NCBI GenBank assembly: GCA_037447655.1
Contig: JBBHKE010003162.1
Location: forward strand, 19,280-83,279
From: Zygnema cylindricum
Lineage: Eukaryota; Streptophyta; Zygnematophyceae; Zygnematales; Zygnemataceae
Direction of reading: 5' to 3'
DNA: 64,000 nucleotides
In this document: positions 46,663 to 56,957 of the stretch, piece by piece
How the letters are laid out: the number at the start of each line of letters is the position of its first letter
Numbering within the stretch: position 1 is the first letter of the stretch
Notes under the pieces: model-generated
Told to the model about the DNA's origin: nothing
Databases searched by the model: none
Seen by the model: the letters and a program-made list of their open reading frames with translations, nothing else
Program-made: the position numbers and the translations under genes

Positions 46663-47557
46663 TATTTAACTTGTACCAATGTGTACTTTGAATGTTCAAT
46701 ATTTGACAAAGTGACGAAGGTGACTACACGCAACCAAAAAAGCCCTTGCATCAATTCCCAATTGAAAATGTTTCCCGTAAAATTGCATAGAACTATCTCG
46801 CTATTTATTAAATATTCGTCCCTCATAGCACACAATACCCGATTTAGCAATATATCGCTTTTCACAGTAGCAATTTCTCACATCGTCAAGTCAACATCGG
46901 TGAATTTCGCATCGCCACTAAATTAAATCAGAGCTCATGCCTCATGGCCAGAGGTCGCAAACGGTCAACTGAAACCGTGACCGACCGTTAACTGACCGCC
47001 ACCGCCGGATCCGGAACGGATTCCGTTGCCAAATTTCGCGGGTCATGCGATTACGGTCGGTTGATTCAACGGGAGAAAAAAAAAAGTCGGTTACGGTCAG
47101 TCAACCAAAAAACCAAAATAAAAGAAAAATTTGTACTCTCCGTATAATCCAACATTCTTGTACTTTGTACTCTTTGGTATCGTGGAAGTACGTGACATCA
47201 TGATTAGCGTCGCAAATCTGGCATGGTACTGTAGTAATGCTATTTATTTCGCAAATCTTAGGCAACGCGACAAATTATATTGGTTTATTCATACGTCGTA
47301 CATTATTGCAAAGTGTTAATTACGCATTTTATACCGTGTTTCCACAAATATGTCATATTATTATGTCAATGTCATACGGCATGTAGTAATAATTGGTCAA
47401 TATATCAGTGAAAATCAATCTATTACATCGATTTCCCACGACTAGTCATAATTATTGGCGTACTCAGATGTGTCAAACAATAAATCGATAAATTGAATTG
47501 CTATTTAAGTTAGAGAAACTCGACCACAATTCAAACAAAACTTAGTCATATATTAAA

Positions 47558-50500
47558 ATGGAGAAAATATCCTCGCTTCCCTTAAAACTACAATCCAAAG
47601 CGAACTTTGAAAATCAAAAAAATGGTGAAGTTGCTCAGTATTACCTAGTGAAAGAAAGCAGGGCCACGTCAAATTGTTAGAAAAAATTTGAGCATGTCTA
47701 TGAAGTTAGAACATCAAACAAATACAGGGTAAAGGGGGCACGTTTTGTGGCTTGTAATACATGTTTCATAGTTTATCAATACAAGTCAGCAAACGGTACT
47801 TCAACAATTAATACTAACACATGTTTAGATTTGGCCGACATGGATAATTCAAGAGGACTTTCTCATAAGTTTCTTTCAAAAGCGGAGGCGAAAACGAGTG
47901 ACCAAAAAAAAATTGCGAAAATGGTGGCATTGGTGTCTTGTGAGGACCTTCGACCATTTTCGATAGTCGACGGTTCAGGTATGATTTATTTTAAATTCTA
48001 TTTAAGATGGCTTGAGTGTAAATGTCATTATAACTTGTTTTGTTTGTAAATTTATATATTTTAGCTTAGTTTGTCATGATATTTTTTTTTATTTGTCTTT
48101 CTATAAAAAAAAACCATTTCGGTAGAAACCTTCTTTATTTATCATGGTTAGTAATTGTATGATATTTTCTTATTGTTTTTTTTGTTTTTTCCCCCAGGTT
48201 TTCAAGCATTTTGTCAAGCATTGTTTGATGTTGGTGTTTCGTCCAACAAAAGTGTTGACATTGACCAACTACTCCCCTCCATCAATAGTGTAAAAAACTA
48301 CATTATATCTTATGCGAAAGATATTCGTTGTTTGATCATCCCAAAATTTAGAGAAAATATTAATAACAATATTTTTGTCACATTCACGACCGATCTCTGG
48401 ACCGAGACAATAAAGATAACTTCATTCATGTCAGTAAACGCTCATTTTATTGACAAAGAATTTAAACTTCATGCATAGACGCTTCAAGTCGATCATTTTC
48501 CGGAGGAAAAACACACTGTGGAAAATGTTTTAACGACTTTCAAAAATTGTTTGACCAATTTTGAAATGCCCAATTTTGATCGTTGTGTTGTAATGATTGA
48601 TAGTGGCACTAACATGTGTGCGACTGTAGGTCTACCAAGTATGTTTACTTGGATACCTTGCGCGGACCATAAAATTGCAACAATTGTGACAACGATCTTG
48701 AATAAGATCGAAACTTCCAAAAAAGGCAAATACGATGTAGAAGTTCCTGATTTTTTTGATCTAATTGACGCGTGTAAATCATTGGTCACGTTTTTCAAAC
48801 AGAGTAATTTACTAAATCTTTTGAAAAAAAATTAAAAACAAGAAAACGCAACGCGGTGGAATTCTTTGCTTCGAATGCTAAAGAGTATTTAGGATGCATT
48901 CAATGAGATAGGACCAATCGCTCAAGCAAAACATAAATTGTTACTTTTTGCTTGTATCGATAAGTGTTGAAATCACTAGATTTAGGGGAGGTATTTTCTA
49001 GGTCTTAATTAAAATAAGAAGAAAAAGAAAAGCAGAGGCAGCTTGCCTCCACCTTCTCTCTCTGACCCCCATACTTGTTGTAGTCACTGAAGGAGAGAGA
49101 GGGCGGTGGAACCATGGCTGCCTTAGCTCCATAGGCAGGGCTTAAGAGTGACCTAAGTCACTCTCAACCAAAAAGGTTGAGTCCGGCAGGACTCGAACCT
49201 TCGATCGGTAGGGCGAGGCATAGTCGTCAACCCTTACCAGTCTGTCGTAGTAGTCCGTTAGGATACATAGGGTTCGATAGCTATTTAAAAAATAGATAGA
49301 CGCCTAATCCGATTAACGGAATTACAAATAGGATACATAGAAACTAGATGGGAAATTAAGTGCGCACGAAACAAATGTACCGGACATTTGTTTTAAACGG
49401 CTGGGAATTCAAGCCGACTTAGATCCGACGGCTCACATCATCGTCGAGATCCTGGAATGGCCACTTTGGCGATTTACGGATGTAACATAACCTGGCGACA
49501 CGTGGCAATATGTCATTGGGAAGCCGGAATCCCGAGGAGCGTGAGGACAAGTCCGGATGAGACAGGCGTCCACCCCATGGCCTTGTCGTACACAGGTCGT
49601 ACAGAAAGTACATCGGCCATGGTACTTTTCTGTACTAAACAGTCTTTTGATTGGTCCCGTACTTCAGTAGATAGGGGTTTTGAGAGGGTTTGGGACTTAG
49701 TGGATTGAGGAGGTAGCCACCTCTCTCCCAAAAAGCTTGTATAAATATTGGCATCTTTGCCGCTTGATAATTAATCGCCTGGTAAGGCGTTTTCAGTGAT
49801 TCTTTTTGCTGTGGACTCAGGGGAGTCCAGACTGCACAGGGGTGCAGTCAGGTTATCTATTTATCTGCTAGGGCAGCAGTTGCTCTCGTTGAAAGTGGGT
49901 TAGTCAAAAACCAGCTAGAGGCTTCCTCATTCTTGGACCAAATGGAGGACACAGAATTGCAATAAGACTCACCCTACCGAACTTATATGATTTTTGTCAA
50001 GGTTTCAAGAAGCGACCCTAAAATTGGAAAAACTCAAAGAACGAACTTTACATTTGGTTTTGTTTGAACTATCGTCTCTCCATAACCATTGCAAGATAAG
50101 AAAAATATCTTACAATGACGGTGAAAAAGAATGCCCCGCCGATTCTCTAAACTTGCAAAAAATGAACCATTTTTTTGTGAAATTTGCACTACTGAAGTGG
50201 GGCCTTCATGAGTATCATATTGTCGCGGCTCTCTCAGATCTTCGACAAAAACAAGAGTTTGAAACGATTGGGGTATCGAAAACAAAAATTGAAAGCGCAA
50301 GGGTTAAACTTCGAGAACTCGCAAACGACCTCAGTGATGACGTTGATTTTGGTAGTCCTCAACGTATCACAAAAAAATCAAAAACATCGCAAAGTAAATA
50401 GGTATCCACAATTTTTTTGGTGAGAGCGATGAGGAAAATGAGGTTCCTATTACCACCGACAAAAAAAACGCTCGTTAATGACGAAATGAAACGTTATTTT

Positions 50501-50878
50501 GATTTAAAATTAACCAACGACGAAAGATTGAACTTTAACATACTTGAATGGTGGAAAAAAAATTCAAATGTACGTGGGAAAGATGGAGGATTTCCTATTC
50601 TAGCCGGTGTTGCTAGATCTATTCTAGCTATTCCGGCTTCTAGCTCCACGTCCGAATGCAATTTTTTGGATGCCGGGAACACAATAACAAAAAAGAGAAG
50701 CTCACTAGCGGCTTCGATTGCTAGTGATCTTTTGTGTGTTAGATCCAACAAAGATCTTTTAAATGCACGGTTTTTTATTTTGTTTTGTTTTCTAATTATT
50801 GTTATTTTTTTAGTATTAGTTATCATGTTTTTCTTTCCTTTGAAATTTTTGTTTTATTTCACAATTTTTTTAGTATAA
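47558..50878 (+). pseudogene. hAT transposase remnant, two exons
   Basis: Exon 1 (47558-47978) has a BED-finger-like region: F-E-H-V-Y-E, then C-N-T-C and a T-N-T-C-L end. A TAG at 47678-47680 replaces the expected Trp of that finger. An intron with GT-AG ends (47979-48197, pyrimidine-rich CCCCCAG) joins the frame as D-G-S-G-F-Q-A-F. Exon 2 carries the T-F-T-T-D-L-W-T core (about 48385), then CADH, then A-T-R-W-N-S (about 48850), with stops at 48476, 48832 and 48891. A solo LTR splits it at 48965-49966. After it comes the C-terminal dimerisation domain (L-E-W-W-K-K-N-S, F-P-I-L, S-S-S-T-S-E-C-N-F, 50540-50680). It is inactive. Confidence 0.88.
48965..49961 (+). repeat. Solo Copia LTR inside the hAT transposase gene
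   Basis: 997 bp, TGTTGAAATCACTAG...GACACAGAATTGCA, flanked by a perfect ATAAG duplication (48960-48964, 49962-49966). It belongs to the D/FH/G group of LTRs. An antisense tRNA-like module is at 49180-49256 (complement ACAGACTGGTAAGGG ... GAAGGTTCGAGTCCTGCC). The internal region has been lost by LTR-LTR recombination. Confidence 0.93.
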
Positions 50879-51295
50879 TTTTTTTTTTTTTTTTTAAACC
50901 GGAATGCTTATTTTTATCAAATTACCAAAGCGCCGTAAGTATACCAAATTTAGATTTATAGATTTTTGTGTAGTTTCAAGTTTGAGGTTGAGAATTTGTA
51001 CAATAAAGTCGAAAATAGAATGAGGTTGTTATTTGTTTGTTTCTATATTTGATACTACAAAATATTTTTATTTTTTTTTTGCTCATCACAATGTGTGTTT
51101 TGTCAATTAATTTTCTATGTGAAAACAATGATTTTTTTTTTAAACATACATAATTGAAAATTTACCTTTTTTGCAAAATTCATAACATAGTATTGTAGTC
51201 GAAAGAAAAACCGTCCGAAAATTGTAGCGAAAAAAATAGATTTGCGAGAGAATAAACATTAATATAAGGGTTTTAGCATTAATCTAAGAGTTACA

Positions 51296-52479
51296 TGTTG
51301 ATATTTGTGTATTTTCTAGGTCTGTAATAGGATAGGAAAAAGGCAGAGGCAGTTTGCCTCTAACTCCCCTCTCCAAGCCCCCACACTTGTTGTAGTCACT
51401 GAAGGCTGGATAGGGAGCTAGAGTCATGACTGCCTAAGCTCTCTAGAGAAGACAGGGGGTAAATTAGTAAGACTTACCAAAAGGTATTTGACAAACCCAA
51501 GAACTGATCCTGGTACCTATCGTCCGTCAACTCGCCGTTAGCCAGTGACTTTATCCATTTAGACTAGAGCTGGTATTATGACGTATAGGGTTTGATAATT
51601 ATTTATATAGTTACATGTAGACTAGTTCATTTAACTGGAAATATATACGTATTGCATTGGTACAGTTATGGATAGTACGGAGTACGGATTTATTTATTGA
51701 AACGGATACCGCGCATTTGGTTCGACCGCGAAACAAATTCCGCGCGTCTATTTTCAGCGGCTAGCAATATAGCCGGATTTGATCGAACGGCCACGATAAT
51801 CGCCGTGATCGCGGGATATGTACTTTTGGCGGTTTGCGGTCATCGCCACATAGGATGACACATGGCACGTCAACATTGGATTGCGGCGACACCAGAGATT
51901 ACGGGAACAAATAGATATATGACATGTGTTGACATTTCAGCCATATCGTACGATTCTCGTACAGAAAAGTACACCACCACCTGTACTTATCTGTACGGTA
52001 CAGTGATGTGATTGGTGCCGTACGTCAGTAGATAGGGTCTTAGAGTGAGAATAGGACTTAGAATATTTTGAGTAGCTAGTCGCCTCTCCCAGAGAGCATC
52101 TTGTATAAATGGTTAACTTTGGGCAGCCATAACTATCAATTTACTTGACCATTTTCAGTGATTCTTTTTGCTGCGGACTCAGGGGAGTCCAAGCTACACA
52201 GGGGTGTAGTCGGTCAGAGTTTTTGCCTGCCAGGGTTGCGGTATTTCTAATGGAAAGTCAAAGTGGGTGAATGTGTCCAAATCTCATATTCTAACTTTGC
52301 ATTCTGTGGTGGAACTGACCACACAGAAAGTGTTATTTCACAAGGGTGAATCTATATTTGGGTTCTGATTGTCAAGGGGTCAGTCATTTGGGTTTATATC
52401 AACTTGGAGTCGGCACTATCTAGATAAGCTTCTTTTGGATCTGCTTACTCTGAGGGCCAATGGAGGTCTCAGAGTTTCA
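51296..52479 (+). repeat. Solo Copia LTR in the hAT 3' region
   Basis: 1184 bp, TGTTGATATTTGTG...GTCTCAGAGTTTCA, flanked by a perfect TTACA duplication (51291-51295, 52480-52484). It belongs to the B/E/Y group. It contains an antisense tRNA-like region at about 51485-51570 and the hairpin at 51958-51997. Confidence 0.93.
51958..51997 (+). promoter_or_regulatory. GTAC-rich hairpin (solo LTR)
   Basis: CGTACAGAAAAGTACA (51958-51973) pairs with TGTACTTATCTGTACG (51982-51997) with one mismatch and an 8-base loop (CCACCACC). The loop differs completely from that of B and E while the stem is kept. Confidence 0.58.
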
Positions 52480-52777
52480 TTACACGAAAATTTAGGAACA
52501 AATCCCTTGAAGGATGTGACTGCCGAGGAAAAAAGTTATTCATAAAGGGAGATTGCAAAAAGACAAAATAGTAAAAAGAAGAGGTACAAGAGTTGGTTTT
52601 TTGCAAAGGGAGATGTACCACTACACCACTCATTGTTATTAGTATTAATAAGTCTCTACTACTTATAGCCGAAATCACAAAATATAGTTAACAACATTTT
52701 TTAAATACGTGGACTATAACTTGCCACGTCTCCTTGCATTAAATAGTATTATTAATCATAATTTTCCATTTACATTA

Positions 52778-53040
52778 CACCGCGAAGCGTAATTAGCGTT
52801 AGTAACGCTAATTCCGTCACCACGAATTTTGACCCAAAAACCTTAAAAAGAGTAAATAACTCAAAAAAATTCTATACTTTATTCAAGGTACTCTTTGAAT
52901 CAGCGTTAACAACTCTAGTTTAGTGCCATTTTAAATAGTGTGGCTAACGTACAAAACTGTACCGTATCAATGAAAAAAATATAAAAAATGATTTAATACA
53001 TTGCGGTATGATGTACTTGCGTTTTCACAAACCGCGTAAG
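52778..53040. mobile_element. Stowaway-like MITE, left end and partial body
   Basis: CACCGCGAAGCGTAATTAGC follows TA (52776-52777), and the palindrome ATTAGCGTTAGTAACGCTAA begins nearby. The body resembles the MITE at 54169 (both contain AAATAGTGTGG followed by GTAC motifs). I could not find a matching right end, so the end coordinate is approximate. Confidence 0.5.
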
Positions 53041-53186
53041 AATGCGTTTTTACAAACTGCGTAGTGAAAACGTCATAATAATTTGTACTCTTTGGTGTCA
53101 TGGAAGTACGTGACATCATGATTAGTGTTGCAAATCTGACACGGTACTTTATTAACGCTATTTATTTCGCAAATCATAGGGAACGT

Positions 53187-54070
53187 TAGTGTTGTGTATC
53201 GGTAAGGATTTGCCGATAACCTATATGGGCCTTTTTTCGGGGACCCGATAATCGATATATTGGTACGATATATCGCTATCGGTCCTATCGTCGATAAGTA
53301 GCCGATAATATCGGCTACTTATAGGCGATAATGTCGATAACGATAATTATCGGCGATAACTTTACGACCCGTACAGATAACCGTACGGCATGTACACTCA
53401 ACTGTACGTCTTATTCCCCCGACGCGCCCTACTCAAAACCCCTGAGGTACCTACCAATCAGATCATTTGTACAAGCCGAAAGTACAGTAGCCGGCATAAT
53501 TGTGTACGACTTTAGTACGGCTCCAGTTAAAACGATGTACATTTCACATCCGACGCCGTGGCTTTGTCCCTTTATTTTTTGAGATCCATTGGAAACCTGC
53601 CACGTGTCAATCCTTCGGCTTTTTTGGCAAAAGCCGCCAAAAAGCCATTCCGAGATGCCGACGCTCATGCTGACCGTCCGCTTGTATTTTCACATTGAAT
53701 GTCGTCCGTTCGATTCCGGCGGCGCGCATAATGCTATTTTGCATCCGTTGTACTTTGTGTCCGCCGTCATTTTACCGTTCCATGATAATCAGTTTATCAG
53801 TACAATTCCGTACGTTCCCGTAAAATTTATGTTCAGTTAACCGCCCAAAAAGTACTACAAAGTGCAACGTATTTTTTCGTCAAATTCCGTACATTTCCCG
53901 TAAAAAACCGTACATTTCTCGTAAAATTACCGTTCAGTTTACCGGACAGAAAGCACTCCGGACAGAAAGTACAGAAAGTACAAGTATATCGTGACCGCTG
54001 ACCGTTCGATAACCGATAACTATCGGTATCGGTGTCATCCCGATAATTTTTTTACCGATACACAACACTA
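53187..54070. mobile_element. hAT-like non-autonomous element, 884 bp
   Basis: A perfect 19-bp terminal inverted repeat TAGTGTTGTGTATCGGTAA, flanked by GGGAACGT and GGGAACGC (8 bp, one mismatch). The flanks join to the AGGGAACGCGACAAAGCG repeat seen elsewhere in the large hAT element. The left 170 bases carry many TATCGG/CCGATA and TATCGNCGATA motifs, typical of subterminal transposase binding arrays. There is no transposase frame. Confidence 0.82.
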
Positions 54071-54168
54071 GGGAACGCGACAAAGCGTCAGAAATCTGAC
54101 ACGATAGTACACTATTCATTTCCCAAATCTTAGGGAACGCGACAAAGCGTCGCATATCTGACACGGTA

Positions 54169-54705
54169 CACCGTGCATCGTTATTAGTGTCAACGACACT
54201 AATTTGGGTTCTTAAAATTTTGATTTTTTCCTCAAATAGGATACATGATTTTAATTTTTCCTTGAAGTTAATTAAGGTACCAAACAAAATAGCGTAAAGG
54301 ACGAATTACAATAATATCTAAATAGTGTGGTGTACGGTCGATGTCAGACCGTACATAAATGTACCTTTTCAAGTGATAATTTTACAAAAATGAGTTAAAT
54401 CAGACGCGCACGCATAGGATCGTGCGCTAAAAAAACGGGATTGTTTTGACACGTAAATTAGTCTTACGTGTACGGATATTTAAATTTCACGACGGCGTAC
54501 GATTTTTAATATTTTGTATAGATACATATATTAATGTATATAATCGTACAGCGAATATTCCATTTTTGCTGTTCCCAAATTAGCATAAACGCCGAAATAG
54601 AATACACCTTTTTTTTTTTTTTTTTTTTAATTCTTAATTAGCGTCAATGACGGTATATTTACTTTCACACTATTTAAACTTTGACACTAATAACGATGCG
54701 CGGTG
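54169..54705. mobile_element. Stowaway-like MITE, 537 bp
   Basis: Ends CACCGTGCATCGTTATTAGT and (complement of right) CACCGCGCATCGTTATTAGT, flanked by TA (54167-54168, 54706-54707). The palindrome ATTAGTGTCAACGACACTAA lies at the left end. A 22-base T run near 54610 is the only low-complexity tract. Confidence 0.72.
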
Positions 54706-54999
54706 TAGTGACACTATCCATTTCGCAAATCTTAAGGAACGCGACAAATCGTGATTATTGGCTTATTCATACGTCGTACATTAGTTAATTTTGTACTTTT
54801 TCGGTTACGGGCGGGCACGGTTAGTCGCGAGAAATCGAGATTCGGTTAATTTTTATTTTGTAAACGCCGGTCGGTTAACGGTTAACAATTTTGGAGCGTG
54901 ACATAACCCGGTCGGGCGTCGGTTACTCAGATTTTGAATAAAAATAACGGTCGGTTTCGGTTATGTAAAATCTTGACTTTTGCGACCTCTGCTCATGGC

Positions 55000-56957
55000 T
55001 CATGTGCATCGTCTCCGCATCCTCTCTCCGATGTAGCGTCACGCGATGCCCTACGTTACGCAACCGTAACTGCAGGCGTCAAATATGATCCACTGTTGCC
55101 CTGAATGACTTCAAAGTTCAAACGGAACCCATGTGGGAAATGTCAAAGCCATGTGCATTAAACAAAGACCGCGCCGTTGACGTTATCCAGCCCTTACATG
55201 TGGACAAATTCTGGCATATGCCAGCTGTCAGTCTGTAACGCCTACAGGACACATCGCGCAGCCAACCAACCACGAGCGCCGTGTCTGCTTTCTGACCCGT
55301 AAGGCAGAGCACCTGAAAAAGTGCTCAACGTGTCACGCTTATGTAAGCCCGCTGCCGTGGCCGACCTCTGAAGTCTGAACCCAACCAAACTAAGCCAAAG
55401 AACAAACAAAGGCATCCGTACAGACACGAAATTTCAGGTGTGGGTTTTGCCGCGACTGCACTTTGATGATAGGTAGATAGGCCCTCGATGGGTTCCACCT
55501 GGATTACAAAGCGCCTGTCGTACAGATTTTGTTTCAACCGAGCATCGAATCTGAATGCCAAGCCGAATCCTTGTCGTGTCCCTCGCTTGTCAAAAAGTGT
55601 ACAGTTCCATTGGATCTGACAGCCTGACGTCGACAAAGCATCCACAATTCAAATTCAAAATTCAAATTTACGATCCTCCGCCAGCTGCAGGGCACTATCC
55701 CGACGCGTCCTCATCTGTTATCGTAACAGCCTTCACAGACGGCTAGAGACGACGTTCACATTTTCCGGCCCGGCAGTCCGGCTTGGACTGTACGATGCCT
55801 TCCGATTAAGTACATCATCACATTTTGCCAGCCTCTAATTTGTTTCTTACCTCAGAATCTGACACATACCAATTTCGTAATAGAGAGTTGTTCTGTTGTT
55901 CACCTATGTTCCATGTCCTTTCGTGGGGGTGACCAAGCGGCAGGCGTGAAAGCAAGGAAGAAACATTCGGCATGGTTGACCAGCAATGCCACGTGTCCAG
56001 CATTGACGTCCCCCGTTCCTTCTCAAATTTGCATCTCCTCTAGACTACCAAAACCTCGTACGACGAATATCTTTTCCCCTAACAACTACGCGATTGTACA
56101 GTTCAGTACAGTACAGTACTGTAATGTACTGTATTCTCTCGTACTATACTTTGCTCGCTACATTACTATTCACAGAAGTGTACGCATTCTAATTTGCGTA
56201 CCATTCCATTTTGTGTGAGTCGATCATAGGTTAACTGTTCGACACGGTGTTCTGTGCAAACAAAAACAGTAAAAGTGCGTGAAGTGCGCGAGCGCATCCA
56301 GCACACTCTAAATTTCTAAGCGTGCGTAACCTTTGGACAGAGAAAACCTGACGTCAGACCATCTGAAAATTCTGAGTCTAATTGGTTTTTATATTTTATT
56401 TTCACGATAAACGGGCAGTTAAATGCTTAAAAATAAAAACCAAATATTCAAAACCGTGGGACGGCACTGTATTGAGTTTAGGACCCCCTTCCGGCACTGC
56501 ACTGATTCTGTGTTAAATTAAGTTTGAGTCTTTGAGAACCCGTACTATACAGGTTCTCATGTAGTACAAGAAAACGAATATTACATGTACTTTACGCGCG
56601 TACTATTTTGCTCATTAAACCTACGGTCTCGATCCTCTCCAAAGCATAGCAAATCAACCAAGAAATATCTGTATGGTACTGTAGACGTCCTGCGGCGCCA
56701 TACAATCATCCAGCGAGCCCCCTACAGTGCTGCGTTTCATTTCATAGCTTCCGTTGTACCGTATCAGACTTGCAATTATCTGTTTCCAATTATCACTGAC
56801 CATCCTGCCGTAGAATGGATGTTCAAACGTTGCAGAGACATGAAGCTGTGAGACATGACATCACTTCTTACAAGTCAGGAAAGTTGCTTGCTCCAGCTTC
56901 AGTAACTCCGCCAGTTTTCTATTAGGCTCTCTTACACTCGACCTCCTCTCTCATTTG
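55000..56957 (+). other. Upstream region of the host gene, no gene seen
   Basis: Unlike the sequence to its left, this stretch shows no LTR or MITE signature. Open frames are short and on both strands, with no coding character. A cluster of overlapping GTAC motifs (CAGTACAGTACAGTACTG at about 56102-56119) and a pyrimidine-rich CTCTCTTACACTCGACCTCCT just before the start codon are compatible with promoter and 5' leader, but I see no decisive TATA box. Confidence 0.45.

Larger units (their letters stand above)
43474..46940. other. Non-coding spacer with duplicated segments
   Basis: I see no gene. The open frames here are short, lack coding character and match nothing I recognise. The region holds diverged direct repeats (separate entries), a segment at about 44250-44450 that is an inverted relative of 62030-62200, and a pair of inverted arms at about 46151-46216 and 46421-46691. 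Confidence 0.6.
46949..54991 (+). mobile_element. hAT transposon, complete ends, with nested insertions
   Basis: The ends are CAGAGGTCGCAAA (46949) and TTTGCGACCTCTG (to 54991), a perfect 13-bp inverted repeat. They are flanked by a perfect 8-bp duplication CTCATGGC (46941-46948, 54992-54999), the size typical of hAT elements. It encodes a broken transposase. About 4 kb of the 8 kb is later material: two solo LTRs, an 884-bp hAT-like element and Stowaway-like MITEs. Subterminal zones contain repeats of CGGTCGGTTA and ACCGTTAAC type (46960-47110, 54780-54960) and direct repeats of TTCGCAAATCTTAGGNAACGCGACAAA type (47250, 53166, 54118, 54718). Confidence 0.93.

Noticed and set aside
47558-50878. 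A domesticated hAT transposase gene
   Set aside because: At least four in-frame stops, including one at a zinc-finger Trp, and a solo LTR in the middle. Nothing suggests retained function.
54602-54630. Poly-T run as a LINE or SINE tail
   Set aside because: It lies inside a Stowaway-like MITE with TA-flanked ends on both sides. No target duplication was found next to the run.
55118-55645. Minus-strand frames of 60-106 codons upstream of the host gene
   Set aside because: Overlapping frames in several phases, with no motif, no consistent codon pattern and no splice context.
56955-56957. Start of the host protein at TTG 56955
   Set aside because: Two in-frame ATG codons follow at once (56958, 56961). 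A non-ATG start is not needed in a nuclear gene.
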